64,000 nucleotides of DNA from Grammothele lineata (Eukaryota > Basidiomycota > Agaricomycetes > Polyporales > Polyporaceae). Under the pieces are notes generated by a model, which saw only the letters and a program-made list of their open reading frames with translations, did not search any database and was not told the DNA's origin. Shown here one piece after another: positions 1-12,309 of this stretch (the stretch's first letter is position 1; each line of letters opens with the position of its first letter). Location: the NCBI GenBank assembly GCA_002150815.3, contig NDFF03000129.1, positions 1 through 64,000 of the forward strand. The letters are read 5' to 3'. A program made the translations under genes and the position numbers.

Positions 1-3000
1 GACACACTGCTCAAAAGGGCTAGCCCTTTTTACTCGCCGACCTCTATGAAGGTTGCTTTGCACAAGAAGTTCTTGAATGTATAGTAGTCATGCGCGAGTT
101 CGCGCACCCGCGAAAAGACTCCATGTCTCAGTCCGTGCCGTCGCGGTAGCCTCTGCAAGCTCAAGGAATGTACCTACCACGCAAGCTAGTGCGCCTAGGC
201 CCAATAACTCGTCTCCACGCTGGTTTAACTATTGTTCATGCTCACTGTTGACTCAAGACCAAGTTCATTACTAGTAGGAAGTCATTTCTACTAATAACTC
301 CTTGAAGAGTCTCAAGTTTTTATTACTGTCACAAATATCTTCGGCGTATTTAAGAATACACCGCTTATTTGAAGGAGGAAACCTCAAAGACGGATACTGG
401 TGCGATGTTTGCCACAACAACGCGCGCCGCGAAGGCGAACCTCGCAGTGCAGTCGCGCGCGAGGACCGCCGCGCGACCCGCTAAGATCACCGTGCCTGGC
501 GCGTGCCGCGGGCGCAGGTATACCCGAAAGGCAGTCACGGTGATGTGACGTTGGGGCGCTAATCGAACCGGACCCATCGACCATACTCTCTTCAAAGAAG
601 CTGACATCCAACTTAGTGATGATGGCACTGGCGCTGGCCCGACAGGCCGGCTTCGGCAGCGATCCCGCGCTGGGAGCCTCCGCGGCCGGCTGTCTATGGT
701 GCACAGGTACGCGTCGTCCCCGGCTCTTGCGCCCTCTGATGCTGTCCAAGTTGCTCACTTGACCGGGTCTCACTGCAGTGTCCAGCTTCTTGAGCTCGGG
801 CCCGAGGAGCACTCGACGAACGTGCATGATGTGTATGGTGACGATGCTGTTAAGCGTCGCTCGACTCGGAGGCGAGCGTTTTTGGTGCGTTCGGGACTCT
901 GTTCATACATAGCCTCGCGCAATGTATCTCGACGGCCACAGGCCCGAGGCCATCCTCTGTCTCTCAGGACGAAGCTAGGAGGCAGTGCTCTGCCTCCCAG
1001 CCATCTCTTGAATACCAGCTCGCGTCCTTGGGTTCTGGCAACGTGCGTGGTTGTGTTGGTGAGTTCGTGCCAAGATTTTCTCGTGGCAGCGCATCGTTGA
1101 CGACCTCTCAGCCCCGCTGTAAGAGCAGGCTACCCTACTGACAGCTTTGGCGGTGGGGAAGGTATCTGCACAGGCAGCCCTCCACAGCAACTGCCCCAGG
1201 TCTACATCCACCAGGAAATCCACTGCGCGTCAGATAAGCCTTATTTACTGTGCCCGGCGCATCATGGGGTGCAAGAGGGATTTATCCGGCAGACTGATCC
1301 GTCTTTATGCATACCGGTATTTTTGACAACAGCCGCTTGTGGCCGCCGTCCCCTGTGAGCTTTCCAGACTCGACGGGAGGCTCAGGATGACCATGACCTT
1401 CCGATCTCTTCGTTATCAGGATGGGAAGCTTGGCTAGTTTTTGCGACCACGAGTAAGCTTTGTCATCTATGTCGTCTGCGTATATTCGGCTGACGGATAT
1501 CATTGTAGGCGTTGTGTACCTGTGGGGCGAAGGCACGATGTTCACAGCTTGTTCTATCCGACGACAACCGAGGATGGTGAATGATAGTAGCTCAGGGAGA
1601 ACGCTCTAACAAGTTAAATCTTCGTATACGTGCGCATTGGGGCCGCCAGGTGTAACTTAAAATCTTCAGCTTCGGTTCGCAACCAAGTAGCTTTCTTCCA
1701 CTACTACATCTGGGGACCTCTTGACGAGCATATGTTCGCCTTGCTGTCTTGTATGATCTAAAAGGACCATTGTCACAGCATGACTAGAGCAGTAAGAGAG
1801 GCCCGGCATGACACGTAATCGTAGAAGCCGTATCGAGGGAACCAATCCAACGAACTGGCAGCGAGGGACCACGATATCTTGTGCATACACGCGGTTTATT
1901 GCAGCTGAGAACGTCTGCTGCACAACAATCTCTGTCTGTCAGTGCGTGGATTCGAATCCTACAGGATAATGCACACATACAGCTCGAGGCGATGAACGCC
2001 GCGCTAGAGCATCCCCGTGGTCGGCTCCGCCGCCGTCCGTAGTGGCTGCGAGCCGCGCATAGCTTCGAGAAGACGGTAGAGGATTGCGAAACCGACCTAT
2101 CCTTGACGAATTGTCGCGCAGAGAACAACATGAAAGATATGAGTAACCAAGCTGTGAGTTGCAGCCGCTTTGTGGCCACCGCACTGCTAACGACCTGCTT
2201 CGTTTGTATGTTGTGCCTGAGGCCTCAAAAGATGGGCGTCCTTGAAAACTTCGAGGTCCAGGTAAGCCTTGGTGTATGACAATAGCTGAAACAAACACAT
2301 CGATAGAAATGGTAGTCCATAGAAGCGAACTTCGGAACACCGCATCCATGATTGAGTTGACGCTCTCTGATATACCTGCGATTGGAGGGCCGTGGCAAAA
2401 ATACACCATGAGACAGAATTATCAAATGGCTCACCATAGTAGAGCAGATAGTCCCTCATAATCAGAAAACGAGACGCTATACGCGCCTCAAGAACCGGAG
2501 TGGAGTTTTTTCTTGAGTGCCTGTGCCAAGCAAGGCTATTCCAGTTACTTACACTCTGCTGCAATTCGCCACAGCATCCTGTCGTGGTGGTAGCATGGAC
2601 TTAAATGGCCGGAGCGGAGAATCGCGCACACCCTAAAGTACCGCCTTCTCTCACTGCGATTCAAATCTGAGTTTACTTGAGTAATGACTAACAGCTCACT
2701 GTAGGCACAACGGATAGCTTACCTGGACGTGCGCCTATTGATCGCGGAGGATATAGTGGGGCTGTCGTCTCTGTCACCCATATGTCTGGATGTGCAACGG
2801 GCGACGTCAGCGACCAGTATAACATTTGCTATGGTGCGAGCTAGAGAGAATGGGGGGAAGAGGAGTCCACGTGGCAGAGTTGGTAGCCTCGAGGCTATAG
2901 GCGCCCGTTCCAGCCGCTCGGCACCAGAATTTCTTGACACACGGTTCTGTTACAACGACCATTCTGCTTGAAAGCCACAGCCTCCTCCAACATCTCGTCA

Positions 3001-4188
3001 TATTCACCTGTCTAACTATCGAACACAGTTGTCTTTCTCTTGGAGCAAAACTTTGCTTCTTTCCGACCCCTCAAATCGCAATCGCGCGTAGCCCACGACT
3101 GTCTACATGTGAGAAACGCCGAAGTTGTGTTCGTTGCAAGAGGACGCACAGTAATCGGAAAGTTTGGAGGTAAGGTTTACATTCTGAGATGCGCTTGTAT
3201 CAAGAACCGACCACTCAGGCGTTTCCTGCTCGGAGGGTAGTGCCAGCCACCGTTAGATCCTACGTCGGTGTACGCCCACAGCATCACTGCAGTCGTCGAC
3301 AGGTCTTCTTCCTTCCTGTTCGAATGTCTAGGCTGCCCAGGATTCCGACGGCTTTGCTGTATTGAGTTTAGGTTCACAATATATGGACAATCGAAGCGCC
3401 AGAATCACGGATGCAGCGTTCCTCCTCTCGTCCCTGCCCAATCGCACGTGCGTCTCTATCGTTGCCCGGTCGCAGCGCTAACCAGACATCGATTCCGGTG
3501 GCCGGATCCGGAGAGTTCACAAGCATCCTCGCATTGCATGATAGGCCAGAGTTTGAGGGGAGTTCTCGACGCACAGCTGGGAAGACAGGAATGCTCCTGG
3601 CTCTGGGAGCGCCGTGTTGCGCGAACCCTCACCCACGGAAAGCTCTACAATGAGTTCGGAGGAACGTGCGATGCCGGTCTGGGCTGATCTGTGGCGCGCG
3701 CGGCGCTGTTGGCCGTAGAGTCCTCCGTTCGGGCTCGTTCGTCGTCGGTCAACTCAAGGGTCGATGGATGGTTTAACCGAGATCCCGGTACGTCGTGCGT
3801 ATCTACTCTTGGGTCCATCCGTCTGTTGCGGTCGTGCTCACCGATTCCCGTCAGCGCAGCCGCCCTGGGTGGCTCTGGCGCCAGGCACGGATGCGGCTTA
3901 GCCCCAGCGGCGAGCGTTTGCGGACCCTGCAAGTCAGTCAGACTCTCGCCGGCTCAATTTCGTTCTGTATAAGTATTAGCTCCCGCAATGGTGTCGTTCT
4001 CTCGCCCTGCGCTTCCCGCTCCGTTGACTTGTGCGCGTTCTCTATGCCCATGACAGCGTGAGCCCCGCCAGCTGTTGAACCTCTTCGCGTTCATCTTGAC
4101 CATGCGTAATCCCTTACTCTTGGTGGGAGATGATCATGTCCACAAGGGTCATCCATTCGATTCTCCACATGCCCACGCCGCTCGCAAG
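1..4188. other. Gene-free left end of the window
   Basis: I find no intact gene here. Open frames on both strands are short, mutually overlapping and lack recognisable domains or a consistent chain of splice sites. The densest candidate is on the minus strand at about 1940-2564, where two frames could be joined by a GT...AG intron near 2380-2425 into a hydrophobic stretch; it may be a decayed membrane-protein gene, but this is weak. The last few hundred bases should contain the promoter of the phosphate transporter. Confidence 0.5.
13..30. repeat. Perfect 18-nt palindrome
   Basis: The sequence aaaagggctagccctttt reads the same on both strands. It lies in non-coding sequence and could be a dimeric protein site or chance. 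Confidence 0.6.
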
Positions 4189-6645
4189 ATGAACCCCACG
4201 GCCCCCCTCTCAAGCAAACAACTCAACGAGAATCGGCGCACGCTGTTGAAAGAAATTGACAATGCGAAGTTCTCGTGAGTGGTCACGCTTCCCCGCGAGT
4301 CGAGTCTCTGTATGCCGGTGGGGCTGCCGTCAGGTGGACGCGTCGTTGACATCTCACTTATGGGTCCCAGTTGGTTTCACGTGAAAGTCGCGCTTGTCTC
4401 TGGGGCGGGCTTCTTCACTGATGCGTGAGTGATCCGCAATATGCTCACTGTGTTTCGGCGAATTGAACTGACGTCTTCTGCGCTTTCATCAGGTATGACA
4501 TCTTCGCCATCAACATCGTTTCAGTCATGTTGGGTTACCTCTACGGTGCTGGTGAAATATTCATACACCTCGTCCCGTTCTCCTCTTCTAACGCCGTGTA
4601 ATAGTTGGGGATCCTTCCGATACGTTAGAGGCCCTGTCAAAACGTAGCCTCAGCACTCCTCAAGAGGTCGGGATCAAAATTGCGACTCCAGCTGGTGTGC
4701 TTTTCGGACAATTATTGTTCGGCTGGCTGGGTGACCTCTTGGGCCGCAAGCGTATCTGTGCGTCTCCTGCGTGTCCCTGTCTTGGCGGTTAACACATTGA
4801 GTCCCTCCAGATGGATTGGAGCTCATGATCATCATGATAGCCACGTTTGCGCAGGCATTATGCGCACCCAGTGTCGGCGTCAACGTCATCGGTGTTCTCA
4901 TTTTCTGGCGATTCGTTGTACGTCGTGCGTACCATTGTCCTCGCCTACAATTAATCCCTCGTTTGCTGTCTTTTAGATGGGAATCGGAATCGGTGGCGAC
5001 TATCCCATTAGCGCAGTTATCTCTTCGGAGTTTTCGTCTGTGCATATACGCGGTAGGGTCATGGCTTCAGTTTTTGCCAACCAAGGTTGGGGACAGCTCT
5101 GTGAGTGTCTCGAATCGGATCGTTATATATGTAGGGATGCTGAAGATCGCGGGACTTGCCAGCCGCAACGCTCCTTTCATTTGTCGTCGTCTCAGCCTAC
5201 AAACATTCCTTTTCATCAACCTCTCCTGTCGTCGTGCTGAGATCGTTGGACCAGATCTGGCGACTGGTTATCGGCCTAGGATGCGTTCCTGCCGTCGTCG
5301 CCGTCTATTTTCGTCTGACCATCCCGGAGACGCCCCGTTTTACCATGGACATCGAGCGCAATATCCGGCAAGCTACGACCGACGTGAACACTCTCTTGAA
5401 CCGAGAGGAAGGGTACACTGTAGACCCCGACGCGCTTGTACAGCGCGTTCGGTTACGCCAGGCGACCAGGGACGACTTCAGATCATACTTTGGACAATGG
5501 GTCAACCTGAAGGTACTCATCGGTACAGCATACTCGTGGTTTGCGTTGGACGTGGGTGATCATGCTTTTGCTGTATCCGCTCTTCGAAATATCTCACGTC
5601 TGTTTCGGTCTAGATTGCGTTCTACGGCCTGGGACTCAACTCGTCTACCATCCTGGCGGCTATTGGCTTTGGATCTCCCAGCAAAAGCCTAGCTCCTGGA
5701 GTCATCGTCTGGCAGACGCTTCGCAACCTCAGTCTCGGGGACCTCATCCTTTCGGTTGCAGGTCTGGTTCCCGGATATTGGGCGACCTTTATCTTCATCG
5801 ACAGATGGGGCCGGAAGCCGATTCAGTTCATGGGTTTCAGCGTACTTACCGTCCTCTTTCTCACCATGGGCAAGTCGTGCGTTGTGCTTGCTTCAGGACT
5901 ATCTCACTGAAGTACTCTGTTTCTGCGCCTATCATTGTAGGTTTCGCATACAACGCGATGATCGCGTCCTCGGGAGGCAAGACCGTGTTCGTCGTCCTCT
6001 ACTGTCTCGCGAACTTCTTCCAAAACTTCGGCCCGAACACGACTACGTTTATTGTACCTGGGGAGGCGTTCCCGACACGCTACCGCGCGACGGCCCATGG
6101 CATCTCAGCTGCCAGCGGCAAATTTGGCGCCGTCATCGCCCAACTTGCATTCCAATGGCTGAAGGACGTCGGTGGGACGAACAAGTTCCTGGATCATATG
6201 TGAGCTATTGGTCTATTGTTTTTATGCGGTTATTGACGACTGCATGTTCAGTCTAGAGATATTTGCCTTCTTCATGCTCACCGGTATCCTCTCAACTATG
6301 CTCATCCCCGAAACGAAGCAGAAATCCCTCGAGAACATCTCGAACGAGAGTCAGGATGACTTTATCCAAGGTAGTACTCGCCTTTCATGTACATAATATG
6401 CCTGCCTTGTTCATCGTTCCCTCGCAGCGGTCCCAGCGTCACCGGACAGCGCGATGAGCTACCTTGGCGCTTTCCAAACCTCACCCATCAAACTTAACCC
6501 CATCACATCGGTGCCCTCGCTCCCGGCCTCCGCGTTCGCGAACCGCGCCCGACCAATCAGTCCCAGCGATCGCGGAGGCTTGTCATCGACGCACTTCGCA
6601 AGCTTGTCCGATCTGTCGATGTCCACGCAGCCCTTGCGGCCGTAA
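4189..6645 (+). CDS. Inorganic phosphate:H+ symporter, PHO84 type (MFS)
   Basis: High-affinity phosphate uptake carrier of the plasma membrane, phosphate:H+ symporter branch of the major facilitator superfamily. The spliced protein starts [20 protein letters not shown]. Family hallmarks follow in order: [20 protein letters not shown] (helix 1), GDLLGRKR (MFS loop 2-3), [12 protein letters not shown] with [13 protein letters not shown], the central loop, then FIDRWGRKP and [17 protein letters not shown] with [18 protein letters not shown]. The tail is Ser/Pro rich and ends SMSTQPLRP. There are about ten short introns; the one at 5870-5940 has a GC donor (gcaagt), since only that choice restores the conserved MGFAYNAM frame. 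The start fits the family N-terminus and the downstream splice phase. In fungi this family is usually induced by phosphate starvation; no such site was verified here. The carrier assignment is secure; individual exon ends are inferred. Confidence 0.92.
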
Positions 6646-7227
6646 TGCGTGAGCGTTGCGTATGTTCGCACGCTGTGTCGTCTGTCGTCTGCAAAACTTC
6701 GCTTTCCTCCGCACACCCTACCTTACTCGCTACCTGAAGTTTCCGTCCGTTTACCTATTCTGCTTATTCGTATTTACTATTGCCGGTTGTCGATGCTCGC
6801 TTTCCTATGTCGATCTACACCTTTGAGGGCTTGTAGTGGTGGTCCAGATCGTTGTAACTTGTAAAAGCGTCCGAGTTTCGCGACTGCTGTCTTCCGATAC
6901 TTCCTCTAGTGGGGCTGCCATGTTCAATGTACTGCATGGTTCCCGATTTTCCGAGTACAGATAGACAGACTTGAATTCTAGAGGTTTTTGGCTGAATTCA
7001 ATGTGTTGTTACATGATAGACATCGTGGTAGACGTGCTATGAGACCATAGGCTCGCTTGGTGAATTGTGTACAGTGATTCATCTATTGCTTAACCGGGGA
7101 AAATTACATCGAGTAAAGATAGTGAATGAGAGCATAACGAGGGGGCGGTGTATGAGAAACGTATCCTGGAAAAGACAGCTAAAGGAATGGAATTATTAAA
7201 GACATTGCAAAGAGCGTAACGTCGAAC
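6646..7227. other. Convergent 3' intergenic region
   Basis: Space between the 3' ends of the phosphate transporter (+) and the acidic orphan (-). It should hold both 3' UTRs. No further gene is visible. Confidence 0.6.
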
Positions 7228-8051
7228 CTAGTCGTCCTCCGACGAACTTGAATCATAGTCAGAGCTAGAAGAAGCTTCGCTCACAGAGACAGACGCCCTC
7301 GAAGGTGGGAACTCCCACTGAGACTTCGGAGGCGGGGCAGAGACGAGCTGAACAGAAGGCGAGCGAGACGGCAAGACCGCATGCTTGAGTGGAGAGGGAA
7401 CTGATGGGCTGTGATCGTGGAGCTTCTTTTCCATCAACCTCTGGGACTTGCGCACTGGGGTGCTGGGTTGCTTGGCGGGCCGGGCCCGCGAGGAGGAAGG
7501 GCCAGAGCTCGAGGAAGGCACAGATGATGCGCCGCAACGCTGAGGGCTCGAAGAGGACCCAGAGCTAGACGACTGAGCTTTCTTAGGGCGTTTCGTAACG
7601 CGTGCGGCCGAGGAGGGGAATCCGAGACCAGGGGGCGGCAGGAGCACCTCGACCACGTCGCCGCCTCCGGACTTGTCTTCGTCGAACTTGTCGACGTCGA
7701 TAGCGTTGTCCTTGTGGCCTTCTTCCTCTAGCTCCGAGAAGTACTGTAGATAGTAGCTTGGGCTGCACGAGCGTCCCCTTTCGTATTCTGGAGAGTCGGG
7801 CGAGGCGGACATGGGTGGCGCCGGGGGGTCCAAGGGTTCCGGAGTAAGATAACGGTGCTGCAATACAGAAGTTAGTGCGTGCTTTACAGACCAGGATAGT
7901 GCATGGTTCGACTCACGTCCGCGTTCAGTGGCACATAGAGTCGCGGTCCAAACGGAACGCCAGGAACGGGTGGGAGTTCAAGTTCTGACAGCGAGGACTC
8001 GGCGGTCTGGTCCTGCCAGATGCACCAGTCATTGTCTATGCTTGAATCCAT
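7228..8051 (-). CDS. Acidic, Ser-rich hypothetical protein (about 254 aa)
   Basis: Two exons: 8051-7917 (45 codons, starting MDSSIDNDWCIWQDQTAESS) and 7857-7228, separated by a GT...AG intron of 59 nt in phase 0. The product is rich in Ser, Pro, Asp and Glu, has no predicted signal peptide or membrane helix, and ends in a Ser-Asp/Glu run. A short basic patch (RVTKRPKKAQ) in the middle could be a nuclear localisation signal. Most of it should be intrinsically disordered. I do not recognise the family. It lies head to head with the first AA14 gene across 1 kb. The model is supported by the intact spliced frame and clear donor and acceptor; the function is unknown. Confidence 0.65.
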
Positions 8052-9053
8052 GTTGAATGGATGCTATGTAAACGTAGTCAGAAGCTAGAGTGTGGCGCGC
8101 TGGGAGATTGGGACGTAGCGTGGAGGATGGAGAGCTTGAGGTCCGGGCACTCTTCTTATACGAGCAGAGGTCATAGCGGGAGGGGCACGCAAAATGTGGT
8201 GCGTGTGGTTAGAAGAAAGGTTTGTTGAAGGTTAGCGTCGGGGCAAGCCCAGAGGTTTGATGCGCCGCAGTACGTCAGGAAAGGTTAGCTCGTCAAAGCG
8301 CACGCGGGTGTACCCGCGCTTTGCGATTTGGGCGGGCCAATTTGAACTCTGAGGCGTAGCCTGAAAAGCGGAGATTCGAGTCGTCCCAGTCACTCAAGTT
8401 GCATCCATGCAATGGCCACGAACCAGTGGAGGTTGACCGCGCCGCACGTAATTATCGAAATTCGCGCAACCATGAACGGGCCAATAGCTGCCGGTGGGCC
8501 TTTGCTATTCGCTAGCCCCTAATGAAGAATCGCTCCCGTAACTGGGCTTGTTTGAGCGACAGGTGAACTAGCAAGGGGAGGAGTATGTGTTAGCCTCCGA
8601 AATGCCAACTTCTGGGAGAATCTATGAAGATATTGAGGCGATCGAAGTGCCGCTCAAAGCAAGCAAGAAGCGGAAATCTCAGCCTCGTATCCCAGACAAA
8701 GGCCATATCAAACCTCACCGGGGTAGCCATGCAGCATATAGCACACTCTGTTGCGCTTGCAGCGATTGATGCGGGGATGATGAACGTCTTTCACCACCGT
8801 TGACGCTGGACTTTGCCGAGATAGTGTTAATTGTTCGTGGGACAATAAGAAGCGCCCTGTCTCGGCATACTCGGCACGCGCCGGCTGACGTCGGCGCGTG
8901 AGGCGGGCAGGCTCAGGCTCTTCCTCCGTGTTGAATACCACGGTCAGTGGCGTTAGAAGGCGTTCAATAGACTTGTCATCGCTCTCGCTCCACTTTCTGT
9001 CCTCATTTCTCTACTGCTCCGCAGGTCGTTGACGGCCTGCTAGACTTTCTGGT
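8052..9053. other. Divergent promoter region, 1 kb
   Basis: Separates the starts of the acidic orphan (-) and the first AA14 LPMO (+), so it should carry both promoters. A 60-codon open frame at 8587-8769 has no coding support. No repeat or RNA gene was recognised. Confidence 0.55.
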
Positions 9054-10460
9054 ATGCTATCATTTGCTGCGTTCTCATTTGTTGTCGCATCCTTGGGGTG
9101 CCGTGTCGCGGATGCCCATATATGTGAGCCCCCATATCACTTTCCCTTCGTCTTCGCCCAAACTGACACCCTCCCAGCAATATGGCATCCAAGTATGTAC
9201 GGATTCAATGTCACGATGGAGACCTTCAACTACGATAACCGCCCCGTCGCGCCCCTTACCAACTACACGTTCGACCAGTGGTGGTTCCATGGTCACCTGG
9301 ACTTCCCACCCAACGATGGCGACATCTTCGAGTTGCCTGTAGGCCGGCCCGTGACGGCAGAACTCGGGTGCAACAAGGGTCTTACTTCTTACTGGGCCTC
9401 CTCCGAGGGCCACACCGATATTCGCCAGGGCAACAACCCGTGTCCCGGCGACGAGTTCCCCAGCGGTGCCATGCACACCCTCGGTTTCGACGACCTCAAG
9501 GGTTGTGCCCTCGCCATTGCGTATGAGTCCGACGTTAAGAAGATTCAACCCGAGGATTTCACAGTGTTCAGCATCAACCAAACCTGTGTATGGACCCAGC
9601 TCACGGATTTCCAAGTCCCAACGAGGATGCCGCCGTGCCCAGAAGGTGGTTGCCACTGTGCATGGTTTTGGATACATTCCGTAAGACTCGTCTCACTATG
9701 GTTGTGGAGGCGTACGTAAATCTGACCGGGTCCGTATTCGCAAACACAGGAGAAAAGCGGTGGCGAACAGAGTAAGTCTTCGTATGACGTCATCATATCC
9801 CTCAGTGACCTGAACGCCTGCCTACTAGACTACATGACCGGGTTCAAGTGCGATGTCACCGGTTCGACGTCAAACGTTGCTCTCGCGAAGCCTCAAGTGC
9901 CGCGTCGCTGTGGCGCCGACCCAGAACACGGCAAGCCAAACGCTGATCTGGGCAATTGTACCTACGGCGCGAAGCAGCCCTTCTACTGGTTCCAGGCCGA
10001 GCGTAACAACGTACGTGTTACCCTTGCGTTGTCCACTGTACACATCTAATGCATGATATGACTTACAGATGTTCGAAGATACGTACGCGCCACCGTTCTA
10101 CCTCGACTTGTACAACTTCAAGGACGGCGCTCAGGACGACATCTTCGCCGACTCGTACGACACCATCCCTGTCCCAAGTCCCGGCCAGACCGACATTCCT
10201 ACCCCACGGTTACCGGGTGCCACAGCGTCTTCTGGAGGTCTTCCGGCGTTGCCAACGGACCAGGCCCCGTTTGGTGCCAGTCACTGTCCAGTCTGGTGAG
10301 CTGATTATGAGTGTATTTGAAGCGGGACTGACGAGCCTGGTGATAAAGCAAACTACGCAAATCCCAGGAAGACATCAAGAAGCAGACATTACTGGACATG
10401 TTTGGGGTCCAGATTCCGGATAGGAAACAGAAGGAGTTCAGCCTGTGGCATCCCTTCTAA
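9054..10460 (+). CDS. AA14-family lytic polysaccharide monooxygenase, copy 1
   Basis: Secreted copper enzyme of CAZy family AA14, whose characterised members oxidatively cleave xylan bound to cellulose. Six exons: 9054-9123, 9178-9680, 9750-9771, 9829-10010, 10069-10295, 10349-10460; they sum to 371 codons plus stop. A 21-residue signal peptide ([21 protein letters not shown]) leaves a mature N-terminal His ([15 protein letters not shown]), as the histidine brace requires. The other predicted ligands are His102 (AMHTLGF) and Tyr179 (NYMTGF) of the mature protein, 77 residues apart as in the characterised family. The last exon was placed because only acceptor 10348/10349 gives the VCKLRK junction shared in phase with copy 2; the tail ends SLWHPF. 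Without that splice the frame would stop at 10299. The family call is firm; the substrate is inferred. Confidence 0.9.
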
Positions 10461-10696
10461 GTTCCTGGTTCACTGTGCGACGGATCATGCGGGCTCAACT
10501 TGTATCGTTATGGGTTGTAATTGTATGTGTTGTAAATCTACTATTTCTATGTCTAAGGATATATTCACAGTGCAGATATTCTAAGTCCGTGATCATTGTC
10601 CAGTCCTATCCGGTGTAGCGTCCAAGAACGAACGTCGTTGTCCATCATAGTCCAAGATGACCAGCATCTGTCTGCCCGAGAACACCTAAGACAGAG

Positions 10697-12309
10697 TTAC
10701 TCGCTGCGCGGAACATGGGAGGCCCTCAGCGGGGACCTGGGCGCGCTGTGCGCTCCAGCGAGACGGAAGGGGGTCGGGACGACGCCCCCAGTCACGGGCG
10801 AGGACAGCTTGATCGGCGACGGAGTGTCGCAGCCCACCTCGAGCCACGGGCGGATGACGGGCGTCAGTGGTGGCAGGGAGGACTCCTCGGACGCAGCGGC
10901 CGCGTCGTCCACGTCCTCAATCTCGACCTCGAGTGCGCAGTCGCTCTCGCCCGTGAGGTCGATGGTCTCGAAGCTGTCTTCGCGACGGCGCGGTGCGAGT
11001 GCGGGCACGGGCCCGGGCTCGGGGGTGGGGAGCTCGACGATGGAGCCGTCCGCGGTGAGCATTGCGGGGCGCGTGAGCGTGTCGGCGTCGGGGATCGCGT
11101 CTGGAGGGAGCGCGGCAAGGGCGGCACGCTCCGCCTCAGCGATTGCGGGCAGGATGCGGACGCGCACTTGAGGGCGCCTGGCGGCGAACGAGGGTGCGAA
11201 GCCCGCGAAGTCGTCATCGGAGGCGTTGGAGAGCTCGGTGGGGGACGCCGCGAGGGGCATGGGCGCGGGCGTGGCGGACGAAGAGGCCTGCGGGACCTCA
11301 ACGACGGCTCCGGTGTCGGTAAGCATGGCGGGGCGCGTGAGCTCGCCGATGGGTGCGCCGGTGGCGACGGCGTGCAGAAGTGCGGCGTGCTCCTCGGGCG
11401 TGAGTGCCGGAAGGATGGCGACTCGCGGAGGGAGCGCCTTGGAGACGTACTCGGGCTCCGCACCGCACGCCGAACATTCACAGTCGGAGGAGTCGGAGTC
11501 GTGGGAGAGGGAGGACTTGCACTCGAGGTCGTCGTATTCGTCTGAGTCGTCCGAAAGAGCGTCGAGAGGCTCAGCGGCACTAAGGTTCTTGAGCCAGTTC
11601 TCCATCGCGGCAGAGGGCACAGATGGGGACGTCAAGGGCACGTCCTCCGACGCCTCTGTGGGGAGGGGCGGGACGTCCAACAGGGGCGCAGGTGGAGAAG
11701 GGGCTTCTTCCTGGTTGGGAACGGGACCGATGGGGTAGATGACCTCGAACTTGGGCCGCATACGCTGGACGAGGTAGGTAACGCGAGTGCGGCGGGGTCT
11801 GGAACGATGGCGAAGGTCGAGCTCGCGTCGTTGCTCCGCGTCGCTGTCGTATCCGTCGTCTTGAGTGGAGGGGCTGGTTGGCCGTTCAAGTCGACTGCTC
11901 GAACCAACGTTTGAATGATCGTCGACGATAGTCCTACCGCTCAACATCGGACTTCAAGGTATACATTAGATACGGACACGAGGGCAGTTTTTTGGGGGAC
12001 TTACGTTGGCCAAGGAAGGAAATCAGAGACGTTCATCTCATCATCCGTGGATGGTTGGTAATAGTGCATCTCTGGGTCCTCGTCGGAGTAGACACTGAAG
12101 TTATCTTCGTCCGAAGAGTCGCCATCGTCCTCAACGCGTACGTCCGAGTCCGGCTCGGTGCCCGATGCAGGGGGTGAAGAGAGCTCAACCTCAGAAAAGA
12201 GGCTATTGAAACTCTCCTCGCTGGAAGAGAAGGACGACTCCATCGTGATCGAGTCGAACGAGAGCCCAAGGCCAGCAGGGGCGGTGTTGGGAGAGGTAAG
12301 AGTATGCAT
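10697..12309 (-). CDS. Disordered acidic orphan with internally duplicated segment (519 aa)
   Basis: Two exons, 12309-12005 and 11951-10697, joined across a GTAAGT...AG intron of 53 nt in phase 2, giving 519 codons plus stop. The N-terminal third is Ser/Asp/Glu rich (DDGDSSDEDNFSVYSDEDPE) and should be disordered. Residues about 278-321 and 364-409 form a diverged direct repeat: each has ILPA, an acidic/Ala helix (ExAAL), then LTRPAMLT and VE(V/L)P. A small Cys cluster (DCECSACGAEP) precedes the first repeat. There is no signal peptide or membrane helix, so it is probably intracellular. TATATA lies about 110 bp upstream of the ATG (near 12420). It sits between two AA14 genes but on the opposite strand. 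I do not recognise the family. Confidence 0.7.

Noticed and set aside
384..827. 147-codon minus-strand frame
   Set aside because: Arg/Ser-rich translation without domain, overlapped by frames on both strands; looks like chance in GC-rich DNA.
1948..1966. T-loop-like ggattcgaatcc suggesting a tRNA
   Set aside because: The arms beside the loop do not pair properly and no acceptor stem, D-arm or anticodon arm can be placed upstream.
10296..10299. Stop codon ending AA14 copy 1 at 10299
   Set aside because: A GTGAGC donor overlaps the stop, and splicing to 10349 restores a tail in the same phase as copy 2.
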